DNA from: Bog-113 sp963752695
Lineage (GTDB): Bacteria > Acidobacteriota > Terriglobia > Bryobacterales > Bryobacteraceae
NCBI GenBank assembly: GCA_963752695.1
Contig: CAVVZB010000001.1
Span: 248,001-312,000, forward strand
DNA: 64,000 nt
Reading direction: 5' to 3'
Shown: positions 58,943 to 64,000 of the stretch, one piece after another
How the letters are laid out: each line of letters opens with the position of its first letter
How positions within the stretch are numbered: position 1 is the stretch's first letter
Program-made: the position numbers and the translations under genes
The notes under the pieces: model-generated
What the model was told of the DNA's origin: nothing
What the model saw: the letters and a program-made list of their open reading frames with translations, nothing else
The model's database searches: none

Positions 58943-59624
58943 CTATTCCGCGCGGGCGGTGATGATTGTTGTGCCGACAAAGTTCGGCCAAAGAGCGAGC
59001 TGATTCCCGGTGGCTCCGTAGAGGTGGACAGAGGGGTTTTCTGCTAAACCGGGTGAAAGCGTCTCCGGCTTCCATGTGGTTTCCCCCCGGCCGATTGAAA
59101 AGATGTGCGGGTTACCGGCTTTCCCGTCATGGGAAGACTCTATGCTGGTGGCGTAGGTGCGGCCATTTGCGGCCAAGGCAATACCGGTCACGCTCTCGTG
59201 CTCATGAAGTTGAATGCCAGGATACTTGGTCAGCGTCCCGTCCTGGGAGACTTCAAAATAGACCGACCCCGGACCGGAGCGAGGCCCTGTATACCAGCCA
59301 ATTCTGTCCTGGGCGGCTTGCAAGAAGCCATAGCTGGCCGAGAACATTGACTGGAGAGAATCCCGGGGCACGAGGCCCTCAAGCAATTTGCCTGCGGCGC
59401 TGAAATGCCGAAGCGTGGGCAGTTTGGGACTTATACGGTGCTGCGACGATTGCCGGAGCCGCGCTGCGATTGCTCTCCGTTCCGACCAGGAAACCCCACG
59501 TCCAATGCGGATACCGGCCCGAAAAGGCATAGGGTGAAGGATGAGATTTCTCAAGGACGATAGCAGCTTGCGAGCCGATGCTGAAAAAAGCTGCGAGGAC
59601 AATGAAAAGCTGGGATTGGCGCAT
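58943..59624 (-). pseudogene. Frameshifted exported protein with propeller-like C-terminus
   Basis: Two overlapping frames describe one protein. From ATG 59624 a signal peptide (MRQSQLFIVLAAFFSIGSQA) and about 45 further residues are read; the frame then closes at 59379. The next frame, open from 59602 to 58943, continues RHFSAAGKLLEGLVPRDSL, AQDRIGWYTGPRSGPG, YFEVSQDGTLTKYPGI and SVTGIALAANGRTYA, a blade-like repeat series typical of acidobacterial exported proteins. They would join with a one-base shift near 59410-59435. Not essential-looking; no partner. Family name unknown. Confidence 0.6.
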
Positions 59625-59782
59625 AGACTCTCCTTACCGCTCGGGAGCAGCCGGATGCGTTATTAGCGGCTACCTAGCTAGGACGCTACCACCCGCGCGG
59701 GGGCGACAGTCAAGCGCCTCGGAGGGAATACGGGATCGTTCGTTTCGCCGGTGAGCGGAGAACGTGTGCCGACCGGCGGGGA

Positions 59783-60160
59783 TCACTCGCCGGCCCGGAG
59801 CATGCTGAACAGATTCGTCATGCGGGCGGTGAGTTTCACCTCTTCGATCAAGTCGTCGGCAAAGCGGGCTTCGATGCGGCTCTTGAGCGATTTGATTTTC
59901 CAAGCCGCGAGGCGGTCGGAACTGGCGATGGCGTCAACCGTGACAGTCTCGCCTTTCACGCGCACGTTCTCGATTTTACTGAGTCGAAGGTTAGCCGCGA
60001 AGCGCTCATTGTGCCATTCGCGGAGAGCGTCCCGGCCCTGATATTCCACGTCCTGGAAATTGACGATGGCGTCCTCGGCGAAAAAGGCCAGGCATTTGTC
60101 GACATCGCGCTCGTCGAACGCAGCCATGTAGCCGAGGGTCAGAGCTTCGAGATCGGCCAT
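59783..60160 (-). CDS. SnoaL-like/NTF2-fold protein
   Basis: 125 residues. The opening LTLGYMAAFDERDVDKCLAFFAEDAIVNFQDVEYQGRDALREWH, in parts, is a cone-shaped NTF2 fold of the SnoaL-like type, and VKGETVTVDAIASSDRL fits the sheet. Such proteins are polyketide cyclases, dehydratases or simple ligand-binding proteins. No catalytic residue set is clear. Its ATG overlaps the stop of the sulfatase-superfamily gene by one base (TGATG), so the two are coupled. Confidence 0.83.
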   Translation of the reverse strand: MADLEALTLGYMAAFDERDVDKCLAFFAEDAIVNFQDVEYQGRDALREWHNERFAANLRLSKIENVRVKGETVTVDAIASSDRLAAWKIKSLKSRIEARFADDLIEEVKLTARMTNLFSMLRAGE

Positions 60161-61503
60161 CAGGCGTTCACCGTCGCTTTTACGCCCTTCCAGGTACCGA
60201 TCATGCTGGGACCTTCCTTCACGACCGGATCTTCGGTCTTGCCAACGCTTTCGAGCTTATTCGCGATCCAGGTTTCGAGTTCGCGATCCATCTCGGACGC
60301 GATTTGGGGTTCGGAATCGGCAATGTTGATTTCTTCGAGCGGGTCCGTCACCAGGTTGTAAAGTTCACGCATGGGATTGCCGAGAAGATCCTGCTCGCGG
60401 GCCTTGATGAACTTGTACTCCGGTGTGCGAAGCGCGTATTTTGCCTGCCAGGTGGATTCAAGCGTCACAAAACGGTCGTAACCGGCAGGCTCCTCTTCAC
60501 CGGTCCACTGGCGGTAGAAGCTCTGGCCATCCAATTCTTCGGGAAGGTCAATGCCGCAAGCTTCGAGGATGCTAGGCGCTACATCGAACGACTGGCGCAC
60601 GGGCGCGAGACGCAGACCCTCTTTCAGCTTTCCAGCGGGCCACTTCACGATGAATGGGACGCGGATGGTGCAGTCGTAGAGCCCGTAATGATCGTAGAAG
60701 ATGCGGTGTTCGGTCATGCTCTCGCCATGGTCGGCCATAAAGACGATCATGGTGTTCTCGAGCTGACCCATCTGTTCGAGAGAGTTCACGAGGTGGCCGA
60801 TGCCATCGTCGAGGTACTTGATTTCGCCATCGAAGAGCCCGGTGACAAAGTTGGGATCGTTGATGACGCCTTTGCCGGTACGCAGCCAGGTATCACGGGC
60901 CATGGTGCCAATGGGGTGCGACCACCATTCATCGAGCGCGTGATTGTTGGGATCGATGGGCGTGCCGCCCGGGTAGAACGTTTCGCGGTACCGCTTGGGC
61001 GGAACGTATGGATAATGCGCGTCCCAATAATGGATGAACACGAAAAAGGGATCGGACTGGCCAAAGTTCTTGATCCAGCGAATAGCGCGATCGTTCAGTT
61101 CTTCCTGTGTGACGTTGGCGTAAAAGACGTGATGGATGCTGGGGTCGATGATGTATTCGTAGCCGCGGGCAAACCACATGCGCTCGCGGAACAGCGTGTC
61201 GACGGCGCACGTGAGGTAGCCTTCGTCGCGCATGAGTTCGGGAAGAAAGGGAGAACTGCGGGGGAGTTTGGCTTTACCGCCATGCGCGACAACACCGTGC
61301 CGCAGCGGGCTCTGGCCCGTGAAGAGGGTCGTATGCGACGGTTGCGTCGGAATCACCGGGCAGAACATCTGCTCGGCGAGCACGCCCCCGGCCGCCAGCC
61401 GATCGATCTCCGGGCTGGTGGGCTTGGGGTAGCCGTAGCATCCCAGGTGATTGGCGCGTAAAGAGTCCGCGCTGATGAGGATTATGTTCGGCCGATTTTT
61501 CAT
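60160..61503 (-). CDS. Sulfatase/alkaline-phosphatase-superfamily hydrolase
   Basis: 447 residues from ATG 61503 (frame open to 61575). Opening MKNRPNIILISADSLRANHL is the metal-binding N-terminus. The nucleophile region reads PTQPSHTTLFTG (51-62), with Thr53 where type I sulfatases have the Cys or Ser that becomes formylglycine, so a phospho- or phosphonate-type hydrolase is as likely as a sulfatase. Later VFMADHGESMTEH carries metal Asp-His. No signal peptide is visible. Translationally coupled with the SnoaL-like gene. Divergent from the ACP gene by about 346 bp. Confidence 0.85.
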   Translation of the reverse strand: MKNRPNIILISADSLRANHLGCYGYPKPTSPEIDRLAAGGVLAEQMFCPVIPTQPSHTTLFTGQSPLRHGVVAHGGKAKLPRSSPFLPELMRDEGYLTCAVDTLFRERMWFARGYEYIIDPSIHHVFYANVTQEELNDRAIRWIKNFGQSDPFFVFIHYWDAHYPYVPPKRYRETFYPGGTPIDPNNHALDEWWSHPIGTMARDTWLRTGKGVINDPNFVTGLFDGEIKYLDDGIGHLVNSLEQMGQLENTMIVFMADHGESMTEHRIFYDHYGLYDCTIRVPFIVKWPAGKLKEGLRLAPVRQSFDVAPSILEACGIDLPEELDGQSFYRQWTGEEEPAGYDRFVTLESTWQAKYALRTPEYKFIKAREQDLLGNPMRELYNLVTDPLEEINIADSEPQIASEMDRELETWIANKLESVGKTEDPVVKEGPSMIGTWKGVKATVNA

Positions 61504-61682
61504 CCCAATTGATAGGTGTGGCGGAGTCGGAAAATTTTCTACAACCTGCGACAGGTGAGTTGTTGAGTTTAGCATTCATGGTTTCCCAATAACAACCTAT
61601 CCAGGTGTAGTACTAAAGCAAAAAGCCATAAATTCAATAAGAATTCACAATAGGGCCGGGTGTGTAGAAACCGGCTATTCAT

Positions 61683-61712
61683 TTGACTTCACCAGCGCCA
61701 ACGGCGTACCAT
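61683..61712 (+). promoter_or_regulatory. Possible promoter of the ACP operon
   Basis: TTGACT (61683-61688), 18-bp spacer, TACCAT (61707-61712). It would start near 61719 and give a leader of about 130 nt before the ACP start. The rest of the 346-bp gap 61504-61849 shows no gene. Confidence 0.45.
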
Positions 61713-61731
61713 AACCTACTGCGGTCGGATG

Positions 61732-61774
61732 CTTCCACGTCGGAAGATCGCCGGTGAGAGAAGCCCCACTGGGG
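61732..61774 (+). other. Two small hairpins in the ACP leader
   Basis: CTTCC-ACGTC-GGAAG (61732-61746) and CCCC-ACT-GGGG (61764-61774) are perfect short inverted repeats in the predicted 5' untranslated region. They may affect translation or mRNA stability; no known riboswitch pattern is recognised. Confidence 0.3.
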
Positions 61775-61849
61775 AGCTGGACGGGAACCGAATTCAGATA
61801 CCCTCCAGGCAGAAGCAACGCCATCCAATAAATTTATTTGAGGACGTGA

Positions 61850-62158
61850 ATGAAACAGAGCCGGCAGGAGATTTTGGATTATGTCCTGAAGTCCCTCTCC
61901 GAATTAGCACAGGACTGGGACTACGCCGAGGCGGTCGGTCCGGAAACGTTGTTGTTCCGTGAGATGGGATTGGACTCCTTGGATCTGGTGGTCCTGGGGA
62001 CCAACATCCAAGAGCACTACGGCATCCAGATGCCCTTTTCCGAGTTTCTGGCGTCGGTAGGTGAACGCGGGCAGCAGGACGTGAGCGTTTCTGAGCTGGT
62101 GGATTTCATCGATACGAGCCTGAATCAGAAGCAACCGGCGGCAGAGGCCAACCGATGA
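61850..62158 (+). CDS. Acyl carrier protein-like protein
   Basis: 102 residues. The phosphopantetheine attachment Ser lies in MGLDSLDLVVL, the DSL motif, flanked by two helices, and the N-terminal SRQEILDYVLKSLSELAQ is the first helix. GAGG precedes the ATG. It carries acyl groups on a 4'-phosphopantetheine arm, in fatty acid, polyketide or other acyl pathways. Its stop shares ATGA with the next gene, an alkaline-phosphatase-superfamily enzyme. It lacks the neighbours of a fatty-acid-synthesis ACP (fabF, fabD), so it is probably specialised. Confidence 0.85.
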   Translation: MKQSRQEILDYVLKSLSELAQDWDYAEAVGPETLLFREMGLDSLDLVVLGTNIQEHYGIQMPFSEFLASVGERGQQDVSVSELVDFIDTSLNQKQPAAEANR

Positions 62159-63771
62159 GCGTCAAGACGCTTTTGGTGGGCTGGGACGGCGCGACCTTCG
62201 CGGTCCTGGATGAACTGATGGCTCAGGGGCAGATGCCCTTTCTAAAAAGTTTTCTGGCGGACGGCACGCGCGCCCGGCTGCGCACGATTGTTCCCGCACT
62301 GACTCCTCCAGCGTGGACCAGCCTGATGACTGGCCGGACCCCGGGCTACCACGGCGTTTTCGATTTCTTCCGCTTCGAAGGGCAGAACAGTAAGCATATT
62401 CGGTTTGCAACGTCGAGCGACGTCTTGACAGAAACCATCTGGGGTCTGGCTTCGAAGAACGGCATGAAGGCGGCGGCGATGAACTTCCCGTCGATGTATC
62501 CGGCGCCGCAACTCTCGGGCTACGTCGTACCGGGCTGGGTGCCGTGGCGTCAGATGCGGCTGGCTTGCTGGCCGAAGGATTTGTTCGACCGCCTGAAGGC
62601 TCTTCCGGACGTGACGCTTCGCGAGCTGGGGATGGATATTAAGCTCGAGGAGAAATCGACCGAGGGCGTCAGCACGCAAGAAGAGTACGGCCCCTGGATC
62701 GAGTTCCATACGCGGCGCGAGCGGAACTGGTTTGAGATCTATCGATACCTGACCACGACCGACCCATCCGAACTGACCGCGGTGCTGTTCGACGGCGTCG
62801 ACAAGATGCAACATCTGTGCTGGCGCTTTATCCGCCCGCAAGACGCGCAGCCCTTGACGGAACCGTGGGAATTCAAGATTCGCGAACTATGCCTGAACTA
62901 TTACCGGCAACTGGATTCGCTTTTCGAGCAGATGGTCAACCTGGCGGGTCCGGACGCGAATGTGATCGTGGCATCCGACCACGGGTTCGGTCCGACTTAC
63001 GAAGTGTTCCACGTCAACAACTGGCTGGCGAAGAAGGGTTACCTGTTCTGGTCGGAAGCGGCCGCCAATGAAAAGCAGGACGCAATTCTAGGCGTGGGAC
63101 AAGTCGCGCGGCATACTTGGCTCTTGGATTGGAACCGGACGCTGGCTTTCGCCACCACGCCGACTTCTAACGGGATCAACATCGCGGTGAGCAAGGACGG
63201 GACCACGCCGGGTGTGCCGGCCACGGGATACAAGGCTTTTCGCGACAAACTCGTACAGGAACTTCGGGAAGTGCGTTCGCCGGAAGATGGCGAGTTGATC
63301 GCAACTGGCGTTTTCACGCGCGAGGAAATCTTCCCCGGTCCCGCCGGGCCGCTGGGTCCGGATATCACGATGGAGATGCGCGACGGCGGATTAGTTTCTA
63401 TTTTGCCGGGCAGTCAAATCGTGTCTCGCCGTCCGGTGGTGAGTGGCGCGCATCGGCCACAGGGAGTGTTCGGCGCCAAGGGTCCGGGCATTAAGAAGGG
63501 GTTCGACGCGGGAGAGATTTCGATTCTCGACGTGGCGCCGCTGATTCTGCACACGTTGGGGTTGCCGATTTATAGTGATCTGGAGGGACGAGTCCCGACA
63601 GAGATTTTCGAGGAAAAAACCATGGAAGAGAATCCAGTTCAAAAGGTCGCGGCTGCCGCTACCGGTCAAGAGCCCGAAGAGAAACCGGCCGAGACCGAAA
63701 CCACCGAGATGACCGAAGAAGACGAACGCGTGGTGATGGAACGCCTGCGCGAACTCGGCTACATCGAATAA
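62155..63771 (+). CDS. Alkaline-phosphatase-superfamily enzyme (type I phosphodiesterase/nucleotide pyrophosphatase-like)
   Basis: 538 residues. Metal Asp in LLVGWDGATF (D11), nucleophile Thr50 in PALTPPAWTSLMTG, LFDGVDKMQH, IVASDHGFGP and SGAHRPQG are the six-ligand pattern of the NPP-type branch. The C-terminus has a Glu/Thr/Pro-rich linker and an EEDERVVMERLRELGYIE end, likely a short helical motif. No signal peptide is visible, so it may act in the cytoplasm. It is coupled to an ACP gene, which is unusual. Substrate unknown: phosphodiester, phosphonate or sulfate ester. Confidence 0.88.
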   Translation: MSVKTLLVGWDGATFAVLDELMAQGQMPFLKSFLADGTRARLRTIVPALTPPAWTSLMTGRTPGYHGVFDFFRFEGQNSKHIRFATSSDVLTETIWGLASKNGMKAAAMNFPSMYPAPQLSGYVVPGWVPWRQMRLACWPKDLFDRLKALPDVTLRELGMDIKLEEKSTEGVSTQEEYGPWIEFHTRRERNWFEIYRYLTTTDPSELTAVLFDGVDKMQHLCWRFIRPQDAQPLTEPWEFKIRELCLNYYRQLDSLFEQMVNLAGPDANVIVASDHGFGPTYEVFHVNNWLAKKGYLFWSEAAANEKQDAILGVGQVARHTWLLDWNRTLAFATTPTSNGINIAVSKDGTTPGVPATGYKAFRDKLVQELREVRSPEDGELIATGVFTREEIFPGPAGPLGPDITMEMRDGGLVSILPGSQIVSRRPVVSGAHRPQGVFGAKGPGIKKGFDAGEISILDVAPLILHTLGLPIYSDLEGRVPTEIFEEKTMEENPVQKVAAAATGQEPEEKPAETETTEMTEEDERVVMERLRELGYIE

Positions 63772-63793
63772 GACGAAATAGAAAAGACGCCCT

Positions 63794-64000
63794 ATGCCCA
63801 AAATTACAGCCAACGGGATTCAGCTGCACTACATCACCGCTGGCGAAGGTCCTGACGTTATCCTGTTGCACGGCTTCCTGGGAAACCTGGCGGTTTGGCA
63901 TTTGTACATGATGCCGATTCTGCGCCGCGAGTTCAAAGTACTCACGTACGATCTGCGCGGACATGGCTACAGCGAGATGACGCCGACCGGGTACTCGCCC
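63794..64000 (+). CDS. Alpha/beta hydrolase, cut by the window end
   Basis: 69 N-terminal residues are present: ITANGIQLHYITAGEGPDVILLHGFLG with the oxyanion motif HGF, and LTYDLRGHGYSEMTP, the start of a typical alpha/beta hydrolase. The nucleophile and the rest lie past 64000. Third plus-strand gene after the ACP and the alkaline-phosphatase-superfamily gene, 22 bp behind it, so an ester or thioester hydrolase acting on the ACP-linked product is possible. Confidence 0.88.
   Translation, partial: MPKITANGIQLHYITAGEGPDVILLHGFLGNLAVWHLYMMPILRREFKVLTYDLRGHGYSEMTPTGYSP

Noticed and set aside
60304..61461. 385-codon plus-strand frame opposite the sulfatase-superfamily gene
   Set aside because: The minus-strand reading carries conserved metal-site motifs; the plus-strand reading has none and no ribosome binding site.

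Overview
The window looks like a chromosomal segment of an Acidobacteriota bacterium, probably of the Solibacter/Bryobacter kind. This rests on the GC-rich coding, an F1Fo ATP synthase operon that starts with two b-type subunits and lacks the a and c genes, two PEP-CTERM exported proteins, a DUF3494 ice-binding-type protein, and many tightly overlapping genes starting with GTG or TTG. It is a Gram-negative envelope: TolC, Omp85 and another beta-barrel are encoded. The taxonomic call is inference from family content, not from a marker comparison.

Layout. 0-3.2 kb: the end of a cold-shock protein, infA with a TTG start, UDP-GlcNAc 2-epimerase, and an unusual single-module ClpB-type AAA+ ATPase fused to a response-regulator receiver domain. 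3.3-9.2 kb: ATP synthase b, b, delta, alpha, gamma, beta, epsilon, with 4-bp overlaps at the front. 9.2-13.9 kb: GT4-acetyltransferase-GT4 on the minus strand, then a polytopic membrane protein and a nitroreductase on the plus strand. 13.9-18.2 kb: a double-domain KaiC-like ATPase followed, with overlap, by a three-PAS hybrid histidine kinase. 18.3-21.5 kb: cellulose-synthase-like GT2, threonine dehydratase, PEP-CTERM protein.

21.7-37.5 kb is mostly minus strand and is an envelope polysaccharide region. One set runs GT2-GT2-GT2-GT2-GT4-alanine racemase. A second runs Omp85-like protein, DUF4390-like protein, NtrY-like kinase, NtrC-family sigma-54 activator, Wzt-type ABC ATPase, methyltransferase with coiled coil, GT2-GT4 fusion, nearly all joined by 1-8 bp overlaps. 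The Wzm permease that Wzt needs is not here.

37.6-51.3 kb is a mixed region: RRM protein, stress and BON proteins, coaD, aminotransferase, mannose-6-phosphate isomerase, a beta-barrel protein, SMP-30 lactonase, vanadium haloperoxidase, rpmB, a frameshifted GNAT, DUF3494/PEP-CTERM protein, DUF3224, DUF1569, an ArsR-SRPBCC pair and a CusF-like lipoprotein. 51.3-58.9 kb is a complete efflux operon: TetR regulator, TolC, membrane-fusion protein, two ABC ATPases and two ABC-2 permeases, with a near-consensus promoter and a palindromic operator on the regulator start codon. 58.9-64 kb: a frameshifted exported protein, a SnoaL-like protein and sulfatase-superfamily enzyme facing a divergent acyl carrier protein, alkaline-phosphatase-superfamily enzyme and alpha/beta hydrolase (cut by the window end).

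No rRNA, tRNA, CRISPR array or insertion sequence was recognised. Three genes appear interrupted by single-base frameshifts (near 25161, 47270 and 59420) and one more region (48.4-48.8 kb) looks like a decayed gene. These could be real decay or indel errors in the assembly.
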